NCBI GenBank assembly: GCA_036346225.1
Contig: JARFIW010000170.1
Location: forward strand, 10,478,501-10,542,500
DNA from: Platerodrilus igneus
Lineage: Eukaryota > Arthropoda > Insecta > Coleoptera > Lycidae
Length of the DNA stretch: 64,000 bases
Reading direction: 5' to 3'
Program-made: the position numbers and the translations under genes
The notes under the pieces: model-generated
Databases searched by the model: none
What the model saw: the letters and a program-made list of their open reading frames with translations, nothing else
Told to the model about the DNA's origin: nothing
In this document: positions 22,170 to 33,539 of the stretch, piece after piece
Layout of the letters: every line of letters starts with the position of its first letter
Numbering within the stretch: the stretch's first letter is position 1

Positions 22170-22345
22170 TACTTTTAAAACTAATTCTAAAAACAGCATC
22201 ATAATTATAGAAAATATCAACATGTCGATAAAGTTTATGGTAAAGCCCCTGGGTAGGGTCCTGTAAACATGTGTACAAAGCGTGCAGTGCACGTTATATT
22301 CAAGGGCGGTAGATAGCTTTATGGCCACGTTTGAAATCTTTGGGT
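22170..22345 (+). pseudogene. LINE RT fragment, second copy, right half
   Basis: After the right TACTTT the sequence continues the split LINE codons (FKTNSKN-like) and then a block similar to 17370-17500 (TGTGTACAAAGCGTGCAGTG..., AAGGGCGGTAGATAGC) in the same orientation. It ends where the minus-strand LINE region begins. Confidence 0.6.
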
Positions 22346-22379
22346 ATCTTGCTTGTCTCATACATATAGCTTACAAGTT

Positions 22380-24215
22380 GAAAGAGACGTTCTGTTACTG
22401 CTTATCCAGCGGCTTTTAACGTTTCTGCTTGCACCTTATCTATACTCTGCACCTTACGATATTTCAAACCCTTTAATGCCAATTCTAACTCATCTCTAAG
22501 TATAGTATATCCCAAGCCATCCCTTTCAATGTCTGATTCCTGTTCTAATGCTGTTAGTTCCTCTCCTGAATATAAATTCCCCGTATATTCTTACTATCTA
22601 ACCTCTTTCTGTACATTTACTATAATTACGTTTCTTTCCGCTTCCCTTATATTTTTTGCTGTATGGTTTTATATCCCAAAAATTCATTCTAATTAGTTTG
22701 TATGCTTTATCTGTCTTTCCTATTTCCATCTTAGTTTGTACCTCTTTGCACTTTTCATCCATCCATTGTTTTTTAGCTTTTCTGCATTTGCGAATAATTT
22801 CCTATTTTATTGCTCTCTATCTCTGTTTACCTGTTTCGTCTGATCTATTTTTGTATTTTCGCCTTTATTCTATTAAATTCAGGATATCCTTTGTTATCCA
22901 TGGTTTCCCATTATCTTTTTGTGTATACCCCAGAATATCTCTGCCCGCCATATCTAAGCTGGATTAAATGTTATTTCATTCTGTTTCTACTTCCTTATTA
23001 TCAGAAAATTACCCGTTTATCTTTCAGCATTTTATTTGACTTTTTTTCAAATCTTTTGTGGATATCTTTATCTTTTAGTTTCTCAAAGTCAAAGTGCCTT
23101 TTTCCGTTTCTTTTTTTCAAATTTAAATTTAGGAGCGGTCTCCATAATTACGATGTTGTGGTCAGTGTCTATATCTGCTTCTGGGTAGCTTCTACAGTCT
23201 TTTACTTGATTTCTAACCGGTTGTCTAACAAGAATGTAATCTATTTTATATCTTCCTATATCTCCTGGTATTTTCCACGTATATCGCCTTCTAGCATGAT
23301 ATTGAAATAATGTGTTTGTGATGATTAAATTGTTCTTGTCTCAAAATTCTACCAGCCTATTTCCTTTGTCGTTTCTCGTGCCTAAACTAAATAATCCTAC
23401 TATCGCTCCTTCCTCACCCTCACTTACTACTGCATTAAAATCCCTCGTAATTATTAAATTTTTATGTCCATCTACGTACCTAAGTATGTCTTCGATAATC
23501 TTTGTAGATCGTTTCCGGCTTTTCCCGACTGTAGCTAGAACTAGGCATGTATACTTGTATTATTAACTGTATTTACTGGTTTGGATCTTAATCTAACCAT
23601 GAGCACTCTTTCGTTCTTTTGTAAGTAATTTTCTACAGTGTCCTATCTTTTTTCGCATAACTATCCCCACACCCTAATTTCCTTCCTCTGCTCCTGTATG
23701 AATTACCCTGAAGTCTACACTCCAAAAATCCCCCGCCCCTAGTTATCGAACTTTGTTTATCCCTACTATGTCTAGTGCTAACCTATCCATTTCAATTTTC
23801 AGTTCTCTAGCTACTTGCTTCATACTTCTGACTTTCCACGCTCCGACTGTCCGAATGTTCCCGATTCCTTTTCGAAATTTTCTGTTCACATCCTCCGAAG
23901 TAGTCCCCTTCCGTAGATTCGAATGGGGGACTATTTTAACTCCGAATCATGTTCAATAACAATTTAAGTACGCTGTGTACTTGGGAAATAATGTCGTGGT
24001 TTCCCGTTGCCTTCCACATCGCAGTAGTGTGTCATAGAATGCCATACCGACCTCTATGGTCTCTGCCACTTTAAGTACCGAAAAAGTTGCTGCCCTATTT
24101 CGAGGACCTGTCTTTGTTTGGTTCCTCACTAAAGTCCCCACTAATTTGTCTCTTTAGATCACTGGAACTCTGAAGCCGTTCTACCCGTTCTCGTAATCTA
24201 AAACTTCTTCAAGGC
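22380..24215 (-). pseudogene. LINE 5' half: leader, endonuclease and linker (minus strand)
   Basis: Read on the minus strand from about 24215 this gives PRNRAATFSVLKVAETIEVGM..PPKYTAYLNC-like leader sequence (FPKYTAYLNC here), VGAWKVRSMKQVARELKIEMDRLALDIVGI (about 23840-23750), then the remaining EEP nuclease motifs to about 23130 (DHNIVIME). A basic linker follows (KPWITKDILNLIE, IRKCRKAKKQWMDEKC, 22900-22740) and the sequence ends with RDELELALKG...KVQ..AETLKAAG at about 22500-22400, the segment just before RT domain 1. It is the same family as 8915-10060 and carries several frameshifts and stops. The apparent membrane-protein frames on the plus strand at 22656-23310 are its antisense. Confidence 0.75.
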
Positions 24216-25175
24216 GCAAGTTCATTCAGAACGGATATTTACTAATATTAAAATATTTTTTTATTAAATTATATGCTTGGCGCGGGTCTTGATTACTTAT
24301 ATTTAATAATGATTAGACTGTAACCCTTGTGTTTTATTCTTGTCATATTCAACTCAATTATCTTAAATCCTGACTGCTTTGAAATTAAAAAGCTAAAGCT
24401 TCACGTAAGATATCTGCAACCATAAATCGCGCATTTTACGGCTTAATTTACTGCACACAAATCCCTACTGAATACGCACCAGCTTTCGTTTGTTGAGATT
24501 TATTACATGGGGGAATGGTAAAAGTAATTATTCAGTATCTTTCACCTATTGCTTTATTTCGTATTATGCAATAATCTAAGTCAGTGAAACCATAAGTAGG
24601 TATTTCAGCCATAAAATATATGTAGTCAAATCCCTTGCACATTTTAGACCACATTAAGTAAAAGGATGAGTCATAATTTAACCTTATTTGCAAATAAAAG
24701 GCTAACAAATTCAAATTTTCAACTCTAAAATACATCTACACGAATTCTATGCTATATAGGATGACACTAGGGAACAGGAAATTTGAAGTAACTCGTACAA
24801 CTGACAAAAAAATAATTTACAAGTTTGGCTGTTAAAAACAAAAAGTAAATTACATGCCATTAGGTGTTCTAATACAAAAAATCAAATTCAAAAAATAGTG
24901 CATTCCTTTAAAATGTTTATAATCATATTTTATTTTAATAGTTTCTGCATTGATAAATTCCACTAATAGGGTCGGGTCGGGGTTAGTTTTTTAAGAAGTA
25001 CAATTTTCAGTTTAGGTGCATTCTTGGTCTAAGGAAAGATTATTACCCTTATTGCCGCAAGATTAAACGCTGCGTTATCAGTGGACTGTGGGTGATATCT
25101 ATTTATCTCGCTATCAACATTTCAAGAAAGTAACGTAAAGTAATCCATAGGTTTTCAATTATAATCCTATTCAAC
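24216..25175. other. Gene-free stretch
   Basis: AT-rich single-copy-looking sequence between the LINE and the Harbinger element. No open frame with a motif, RNA or tandem repeat seen. Confidence 0.5.
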
Positions 25176-25441
25176 ATAGGGTCGGTTTTATCGACCACGG
25201 TTAAACTAACGTTCAAGCGAACCAAAGTTCGACTTGAACGATGGTTTAACTACAAATTCGTTTTATCATTGCGGTTCAAGCTGCGTTCACGTAAACTACA
25301 ATCTGAATGTGTTGGCTACACTGGTTTCTAGGGAGATGTAGGGATTTTGTCATAAATCAAGCACATGAATGTCAAAGTTTCAATTTAATTAAAGTGTGAA
25401 TTGTAAACACCATAACCGGCATAACCGTTTTTCATTACAAT

Positions 25442-26591
25442 ATGAATAATAAAGAAAAGGGAAAGCGTGCGATAAATTTTACGCCAAGAGAACAGGATTT
25501 ACTATTAAGGTTGGTGAAAAAATATGATAAACAGATCGAATGTAGAAAGAGTGATACAAATACCATTAAAATAAAACATTCTGCTTGGAATAAAGTTTGT
25601 TCAGAGTTCAACATGCTCTCAAGTGTTCAGTATCGGGAGGTTAAAGTTCTGCGAAATAAGTATGAGAATCTAAAAACGCACAAAACAAAGATATGCGGAA
25701 GAAAGAAAGTATATGTATGGTACAGGAGGTGGCCCACCAAAAACATTCACACCACCATCAACTGACTGCACGGATAATGTTATCACTGAGATAATTGACT
25801 CCCAATTAACTGGCCTTGTGTCTGAGTTTGATGATGATAAGGGTTTGTTAGAAAGAAATTATATATTAATCTAAACAAGGTGTACTGCATTTTCAGAAAT
25901 TAACATCACACATTTTCACGAGCATAGTTATTCGAAAGATGAAATTTTGACTTTAGAGGTACCCACAGAACCGATGGATATGAATCTTTCAGGTAAGCAT
26001 TGTTACGACAACACTGAATTAGTACATTAGTTTTAGCCCCGCTAGAAGCTGACTTTTCAAATACTGATATGCCCAGCACCAGTACTGCAAGTTATGGTAT
26101 GTTAGTGATAAATGTTAATATAATATTTTATAATCTAAATAAACTTTAGCTACTAAAGACTGGTCAAAGTGTACACCAGATATGTTGCGAGCTCCAACTT
26201 CAGCAGCCTTACATACAAATCGGTCAAACGGTAAAATTTGTTTTTTGTAATTTGTATTATAATCACAAGATTGTTTTTAGCTGACTACAATAATAAACGT
26301 AAAAGGCCTGATAACCTAAAATGTAAAATTGGGAAATGGGCTTCTTCAAAGCAACATTTTGTCTCTACACAAGAACAATGCTTTCTAGATCAACATGCGC
26401 TCAAATTAAAACAAATGGCAGAAAAACATTTGCAAGAACTAGAGCAAGAGAAACAGAAACATGCACAGTTTCTAAAATTTCAAGAAGAGGAACATAAATT
26501 GAAAATAAAATTTTACAATCCAAGTGTAAACAATACCAACAAGAACAGCAGGATGATATTGACTTTATTTAATTTTAAAGTTTTATTTTAA
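25442..26591 (+). pseudogene. Harbinger Myb/SANT-like DNA-binding protein gene, intron-containing, frameshifted
   Basis: Starts MNNKEKGKRAINFTPREQDLL with a helix-rich domain (residues 13-85: LLRLVKKYDKQIE, WNKVCSEFN, LRNKYENLK) typical of the Myb/MADF-like partner proteins that help Harbinger transposase enter the nucleus and bind ends. After residue ~83 the frame is lost by one base near 25690; the next frame reads ERKYMYGTGGG, the usual continuation. Short introns follow, with acceptors TTTAG at about 26149 and 26280 and a donor at 26231. The last exon (26281-26591) encodes RKRPDNL, a charged coiled-coil rich in Lys, Glu and Gln (KQMAEKHLQELEQEKQKHAQF), and a stop. AATAAA occurs near 26634. 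Confidence 0.75.
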
Positions 26592-26694
26592 TTAGGTGCC
26601 ATTTTATTTAATGATTTAATATGTAATTAGTAAAATAAATGTGACACATTGAAACTTATATTTCTATTTATTACTATTATAGAAGTTCTTGAAA

Positions 26695-27829
26695 GTATCG
26701 AGTGATTAAATTATGCCTCGTGATGTTATTAATGTTGAAACCCATATTCTGGACAATTGGTTGGTCTAAATTTATTCCATTTGCAAGTTCAATTGCAGCC
26801 TCCACTTCTTCATTATCAGGTAAAATTCTGGTTCACCATTTTTAAATGCTATATTGTGCAATACAGCCGTAGCTACGATCAAAGACTCTACTTTGGCAAT
26901 ATTTAATCTAATGCCTAAAGCTAGAATAGGAAATCTTCGCTTCCAAGCGCCAAAACATCTTTCAATAGGGTTTCGAGTTCGAATTTGACTTTCATTGAAC
27001 AAATGTTCGGCTGGACTTTGTGGGTTATGTAGTGGTGTTATCAAGTAAGGTTTTATCCCATAACCACCATCACCCACCAATAAATTGTCTTCGCCAAATT
27101 CACCATTTTCCATTTGAGCCCTTAGCCTAGAGTTGTTAAAAATTGTGGAATCATGTGATGATCCTGGCCAGCGACATACAATATTATGAATTGCAAGATA
27201 TACATCACACACAACTTGCACATTTAAAGAAAAACCTTTTCTATTTCTATATAGCTCTGCATTATTTCCTCCGGGAGACTGAATCTTCACATGTGTGCAA
27301 TCCAGTGCTCCCACACATTTTGGAAATCGGCTTATATTGAAAAACCAACTTGAGTTGCTTCAATTTCTTCTGCATTCGATGGCATTGAAATAAATTGAGC
27401 ATGAAGTCTGGCTAAACTTCTTAAAACCTTTGCTATTATTGTGCTGGTAGTAGATTTATGTATACCACAAAATCTCCTGCAACCTGTAGAAATGAACCTG
27501 TTGCCAGATACCTCAGCGTTACCAATAACATATCAGTGGGTGTAACAGCAATGTACCTACACAAAACGTTAATAAATATACATATAAACCGCAAAGAAAC
27601 TATATACATACTCGTTTTTAAGGCATGAAATTTCGTCCGATATTTCATCAACAATCAGGCGGACTACCTCCTTTGACAATCGAAATCTCGCCTTAAATTC
27701 CTGGTCATTCCACATTTGGAAATGGTTGGGTCTCATTCTAAAATTTCTTGGAACCCTAGGATTTTGGACTACATTTATCAGTTCTAAAAAGTCTTCATCA
27801 TCAGTAATATCATCAACAGTTTGCGCCAT
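26695..27829 (-). pseudogene. Harbinger (HARBI1-like) DDE transposase, frameshifted
   Basis: Begins at 27829 (MAQTVDDITDDEDFLELINV). Exon 1 ends near 27615 at a GTATGT donor; exon 2 starts after a TGTGTAG acceptor near 27556 (IAVTPTDMLLVTLRYLATGSF), the helix-turn-helix-like region of HARBI1. The catalytic segment 27314-26772 has the DDE triad: D in ALDCTH, D in LLVGDGGYG, E in NPIERCFGAWKRRF, and the usual ending VATAVLHNIA. Three one-base losses break the reading frame, near 27470, 27340 and 26824, each within a run of 4-5 T on the coding strand. The true C-terminus, ending TRHNLITRYFQELL, is in the shifted frame at about 26720-26695. Cut-and-paste transposase by family. Confidence 0.85.
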
Positions 27830-28080
27830 GCCTTTAAAAATTCACTACAATAATAATAAATAAATAGGTACTTATAATTGTAATAAGTACCTATTTCTAA
27901 ATTAAGTAAGGTTATGTTTTCCCGTTGAACGCGCCTTGAACTGGGAAAAACGGCCGTTCAGATAAACTGATTCTTGAACCGACGCTCAAGACTGAACTCC
28001 TGCCATAAAACAGGTTTTAACATTAGAACCGTGGTTTATTTTGAACTTAAGTTGAACTCGTTCCATAAAACCCGCCCATA

Positions 28081-30890
28081 GACGTTGTAAATTCAAGAAA
28101 ACTCACCGTATACAAAGGCTGCTTTTTCAGAAGTTGTGTGCACTGGTCAGTGGTCTGGTGCATCAGAAACGTATAGAATTTGCACTCTGAACCTTACACG
28201 TTCCCGGAAAAAATGTAAAAGTATTATTAACTAGCAGAATGTCAGATCTTTACACCGTAAATAGTAATCAACGGGTTTGTCTTTATCGCGTTGCTTAAGT
28301 TATCTCTCCAAAAGAACGTGCATTTATATTTTTGATATTAAAAGTAAATTGAATATTGCAATAATAAATATAGACAACCAGCTTACGTTAACAACTTTTG
28401 TAATCTATGTTGTTCACACTCAAAGGCTGTCAAATTCATTATAGTGGTTTTAAGCTTAGAATTTATTCATTTATATTTTGTATTCTAAATTATTGCAGTA
28501 TTATGATTCACTTATTTTAATTAATAGTGTATAACGTTGGTTCAGATTGTAACCAATTCCGCATTCAGAGTTAAATACCTATGTAAACACCATTCAGAAC
28601 TATTCTAACATTTTTTTGGGGGTTTTAATTACTCGAGATGACGAAATACGTCGCAAACGTATTACTAATAAAACTTATTCCGGTATTCTGTGGCTGGTGC
28701 AAGGATCTAAGTCCTCAGGGATGGTTCCGTTGTGGTTTTCCACTTCTGCTAGTGGACTGCGTGTCGATGCGATATAAAGAGAGATAGAAAAAGAAGGAAA
28801 CCATTAGTCGATAAGCTCGTAGCACTCGCACACGTCGGCTCAACGAAAATCGCTAAACAAGTCTTGAGTTACAATACTTTTTTCTCACGTTTATGTGGCT
28901 TTCACATACGTAGACGTTACGATATTATCTGCTGGGGATTTCCCAATGCAGAGTTTTAAAATAGTCCCCTAAACCTAATTAATACCCTAAATGTTAAATC
29001 TTATTAAAATAAAGCGTAACAATCGCCCTAAAGTTTCTGAAAACAAAAAAAGAAAAAGTCTTTACAAAAGCTTACACATTCACCGAAAACTTAAATTACA
29101 TTTGTCTATAGGCGTCACCTAGTTTATTAAACTGTAGCAAAAGTTTCGATACCAAGAAACCGAAATGAGCAGCCACCCGATTTTAAGTATTACTCGAACT
29201 CAGCGCGCACAGGTTTTGTTTGCCGCAGCACCGACCGCACAAATTTCATCTGAAGCATGAGACTTACATAGTTATTACTACACTCAACCTAAATATAAAT
29301 CTAATTACAAGAATTTCGCATTTACTAAAGAATGCGTTCCAATTTGCACCAGCCTCTTTAAAGACTGTATCTAAAGCTAAACAGACTTATACTGGCTTCA
29401 ACAAGATAAGACAACGGAAACGTTAAGTTAACAAATGAGCCAGTGCTACTGCATTTACTATACCTAATTCCTAAACCCTACCCTATCAAATACAATGCTA
29501 GAGTATAAGGTTTGCTCTTTCACCTTTACAATAATAATTCCAACCTTTGCTCAAAAATACTAAGGATTTGGAACAATAAATTAATAAGATAATTTTTTAC
29601 GCATTTCATTACGAAAGAGATATAGGTAATTTTATTCACTTAACGGTAAAGACAAAGTAAAGATAACATCTCAGTGATAATTGCAAAGAGAACGATCAAT
29701 ACCAAACCATGTGTAGGTTAAAATACTAATTAAGGTGCGATAGGATCTCCAAGATATTTTCGGAAAAAGGTAACTAACCGATCGTGGTTACATATTAATC
29801 AGGTAAAATAAAATCTTCAAGACAACTTTAAAGAAAAAAATATAGGCACTAGACATGTATGATTTAACCTAAAAATTAGTATAAGATAAAATATTACGAA
29901 AATAATTTTTCTTTTTAGACGTAAAACTTAAATTTGGTTCGGAAGTCTCAGTATCAAAGCACACTGTCCCTCCTATAAATGTAATAAGAAGAAACATTGG
30001 GGACCCTCAGGAAAGTAGACTGGTCCCGTAAGAACGTAAAATGGCGTTTAGCCGATTCCGTTCTAAAGGGAAAGGCTCAATCAAGCGACATACAGGATCA
30101 ATTCGCCAAGGGATGCAATTCCTGCATCTCGGCGTCGATCGCCTACAACTTTCACTATCTACGACCCTATGTCGTAAACTAACAACCCACTAGCAATGCA
30201 GCGACTTCGAGAATAAAAGAAAAGAAAAAAAATAAAGAAAGATAAAAGAGGGGTTGGGAGGTTAGGAGCTATAAAGCAGCTCAGATAGAAGAGGTAAGAA
30301 GAACGGCTCGCATTGAGCAATAGTGATAGAAAAAAATTATTACATAAATAACCAATGCTTTTAATTGTTTAACAACGGGTTATCACGGAAAACAAAACGT
30401 GTTTTTAATACACAAAATTATTTTATATATATTAAAGCGTTATTCTTTTAAAAAGATTGATATGGTTCTCACGCTAAACAAAGCGAATGTTGTTTAAGTA
30501 AAATGCGTAAAGCTAGCACTATTCTATATTACTTACAGCGAATGAAGAGCAAATTTTATACATCAAAAATGTATTTTTATGATAATTAATAGGTGAAAAT
30601 GAATGGTTTTGTATTTTCGCTTAAAAATGATCGTTTTAAGGTATCTCGAAAGTAATTATTTTTACATATACGGCTTACACGGCTCTATTGTTGATTTAAA
30701 AATTAGGAGCTTTAAGTACACGGAAAGTGTGTTTTACACTATTGCACATTCATTGCTATGTATTTACAATACGCTTATATTATACAGGGTGTAACAATGA
30801 ACCTTAGGAAATTTGTATTTTTCGGATTCTTTTATATCCTGGTGGGATTTATTTGTAGAATTTGGGTTTCAATAACCTCTCTTGACCCCT
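28081..30890. other. Gene-free stretch
   Basis: No gene recognised. 29990-30185 contains a GC-richer open frame (WSRKNVKWRLADSVLKGKAQ) that could be an old retroelement scrap, but it has no diagnostic motif. At 30785 TACAGGGTGTAACAA resembles the end of some insect DNA transposons; I could not find its partner. A TA run lies at 30902-30930. Confidence 0.35.
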
Positions 30891-30899
30891 TTATCACGT

Positions 30900-30934
<35 letters not shown>

Positions 30935-31070
30935 GTAGTTTTTTACGCAAGGCAAGTTAATAAATACTAACGTATTACAATTAATAAGATAAAATGATAA
31001 CTTAGACTTTTATACAAAGCCCAAATGATCATTTCAAATCGAGCTAGTAATTGAAAGAAGGAAAATATAA

Positions 31071-31144
31071 GGTCTTGGACAGGATTTGAACCTGCATCTC
31101 AGTCTTACCGGGACTGTGCCTTTACCAATTACTCCACCGAGACC
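31071..31144 (-). repeat. tRNA-like sequence (SINE head or tRNA pseudogene)
   Basis: On the minus strand this 74-nt segment has a perfect B box (GGTTCAAATCC, plus 31082-31092), an A-box-like TGGAGTAATTGG, a 5-bp anticodon stem CAGTC/GACTG with loop CCGGTAA, a T arm GCAGG/CCTGT and pairing ends GGTCTCGG/CCAAGACC with one mismatch. Loop position 33 is C instead of U, the D stem is weak and no T-run terminator follows. I favour a tRNA-derived SINE head or pseudogene over a functional tRNA. Confidence 0.55.
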
Positions 31145-31192
31145 AATGACTATAATTGGGAAATTTGCAAATCTAAGTCGTGTACAGAACTA

Positions 31193-31199
31193 TACATAC

Positions 31200-31282
<83 letters not shown>
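31193..31282. repeat. (TA)n-(TG)n microsatellite
   Basis: About 60 bases of TA followed by TGTGTGTGTGTGTGTG at the left edge of long-LTR copy Y1. The TA tract is the usual neighbour of this family. Confidence 0.95.
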
Positions 31283-31283
<1 letters not shown>

Positions 31284-33530
31284 CTGTTATATTTGGAGTT
31301 TAAAACAGCTTTTGTATTTAATTTGGTAATTATTTCAGGATTCTGTATATAAAATACGAATAACAAGGTGAAACGCTTTTTTGTAGAGTAAAAATTAATA
31401 ATTGTACTAAATAATTTCAGTAAGCTAAGAGTCAATTAGCATCATCCTTTAATTATGAATATTAATTAATAATAGCGTGTGTTATATCATAAACATACTT
31501 TTACGTAGTATTTAAGATGTATAAAGCATCATAAATTTCATATTACAAAACCAAGGTAAACTTCAAAGGTGAATTGTAGCAAAGAGGGATAGATATTTTC
31601 TGAAAAGCTTTAGCATTTAAAACCGTTTTAGTTTTAGCGTTTAGTTTAAAAGCAAAGTTGGTCGTTAGATTTACGAAAAGTATGAAAGTGTTTTGAAACA
31701 ACCGTCCCAGTATTAAATTAAATAAATAAGGGGAAGCGTGACAATTTCTGGGTATCGTTAAAAGATAAGACGACACAAACAAGGGTGGTAAGGCGGCTGT
31801 CAATTAAAAATCAATTATAATTTTTGGGAAATCTAGGCGGATACAAATATTGCTTTGCTAATAGAGAAAGGAGTGATTGGTTTGAATGTGTAGAGGTGAG
31901 ATCAAAATATGACGTGTTAACATGGACATAGTTTAAACTTAAGAAAAGAGGGGAATTTGTCCGTTACAATAGAACTTGCCAACCAGTAAACAAAGAGCGA
32001 TTGTGTTAGTAGGTATAAGTGAGATAAGCATGGATAGAACTTTAACGGTTAGACGCGTATGTATTGAAGCGAGATAGAGATAACGAATATTATTAGAGGT
32101 ATGTTTTAAACGTTAACTTTTGACAGTAGGATTTTATTTTAAAGAAATGTTGATAGTATATGCGTTGTTGTGACGGTAAACTTAAGATTTCGGAGAAAAT
32201 CAGTGTCGGTTAGGAATAAAATTCACAGAAATGTAGGCTTTAGCTTGTGGTGTGAGGAAAAATTCCTAAGATTTGTTGGCCGTTGGAGTTGTTATTTGTA
32301 GAAAAATATCTAACCGTCGAAAGTTTTAAGAATTGAATGTTTGTACTGACGGTGTTAACGAGCTTTAGAGTTTAGAGGGACAAACGAAGAATATATATAA
32401 GCCCTAACGAATGGTGGTTTCGTTCTCTATCTAAGTTTTCAGCAAGTGTACGTCTCTTGAGACTTGCTCTGGAGGTTACAACCAGCTAACAGCTTCAAGT
32501 ATTAAAGTTTGTAAGTAAATACATTTTCATTTGCACGAAGTGTGCTTAAGTATGAAATTGCGAATGGAATAAGAAATAGTGTTTTGCCGAACTGGTTGAC
32601 TACTACACTTTATAGAAGAGGTTTGGGAGTTAGAATGCAGTATGGAGGCGGAATCCCTTTGGTGATATGGTTACCGCTAGCAGTCGTTGTGATCGTTATC
32701 CAGATTGGATGTTCCGGTAGGCAGCAGTCGTTGATCGTATGAGGTCAGTCCTGACGGCAGCGATAGAATCCAGATAACTGTTGCTTTGTTTGCATATGTG
32801 AATCAACAGGTGTTTTGTGCTTCGTGGTTATACTGTTGTGAACTAAAAAGATAAAATTGAACTTTTTCTGCTGTATTATTACACTGGATTTTTATGTAAA
32901 AATTTAGGTTTAAGAAATAATTGATGATATTAATAATTTTTGGTATGTACAAGGTAAAAGGGTACTTTTGGGAGGTTGATGTGCTAGATTTGCACAAAGG
33001 TTTAAGAACTATTATGAGCTGTACTAAACCGGAGGTAAAGTAAAGACTGTGGGAAAGCCCTGTTCCTTTTTTTTATAGTGTAATTGTAAATATTGGGTAA
33101 TTATTGATTTCTAAATGTAGTCTGAAATGTGCTATTTCAACAAAAGAGGATGTACATAATGTGTGATTAATGAGTGAACGGAGTGTTTTATGTTGATTTT
33201 GGCATGACTTTTCTTATAAATATGTTAATATACTTAGGCGTTTTTACCCTAGTAGAATTTTTTTTGTAGTTAGTTTGGTTTCTCAGAAAAGCAGCTGTGG
33301 CATACTTCGTTGCGAAACAGAGTTATTGTAAGTTTTCGTAGTTTTATAAGCATGTTTGCATTTATAGGGGCTTTTGAATTGGAGCATGAGCTTTCGCAGC
33401 AAAACGGCGTCCAAATCGCGGGGCCGTACAAGTAGCATTTAAGTTTTTTGTTTAAGTTGTCTTTAACAGACCGAACATCGCTGTATTTATGACGCCCGAA
33501 GGTGGGGCTTTTGTATAATCAAACTTCGCA
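31281..33530 (+). mobile_element. Long-LTR family Y, copy 1 (LTR plus PBS, no interior)
   Basis: Aligns in parts with 55284-56925: a start like TCTGTTATATTTGGAG, the block TTTAGCATTTAAAACCGTTTTAGTTTTAGCG at 31605-31640, and a promoter region with ATATATATAA at 32390-32400. Near the end TATTTATGACGCCCGAAGGTGGGGC (33484-33507) is a tRNA-Lys-type primer binding site. About 25 bp later comes CTTCGCA then TA repeat. It is thus an LTR followed by PBS and a short LTR-end remnant. A (TA)n/(TG)n run (31193-31282) precedes it and a TA run follows. Confidence 0.65.
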
Positions 33531-33539
33531 ATATATATA

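Larger units (their letters stand above)
25179..28077. mobile_element. PIF/Harbinger DNA transposon, TSD ATA
   Basis: A 2899-bp element with imperfect inverted ends: GGGTCGGTTTTATCG at 25179 and, on the minus strand from 28077, GGGCGGGTTTTATGG. The 3-bp ATA flanks both sides (25176-25178 and 28078-28080); PIF/Harbinger elements make 3-bp TSDs. It carries the two genes expected of the superfamily in convergent orientation: a Myb/SANT-like DNA-binding protein on plus and a DDE transposase on minus. Subterminal regions contain repeated GTTCAAG/CTTGAAC motifs, probable transposase or Myb binding sites. Both genes have single-base frameshifts, so this copy is probably inactive unless they are assembly errors. 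Confidence 0.9.

Noticed and set aside
22656..23310. Long hydrophobic plus-strand frames suggesting a membrane protein
   Set aside because: They are the antisense of a Lys-rich LINE linker on the minus strand, whose conserved LINE words (KPWITKDIL, RKAKKQWMDEK) explain the sequence.
31071..31144. Functional tRNA-Thr (GGU anticodon)
   Set aside because: Position 33 is C, the D stem is weak, the acceptor has a mismatch and there is no downstream T-run terminator; kept only as tRNA-like.
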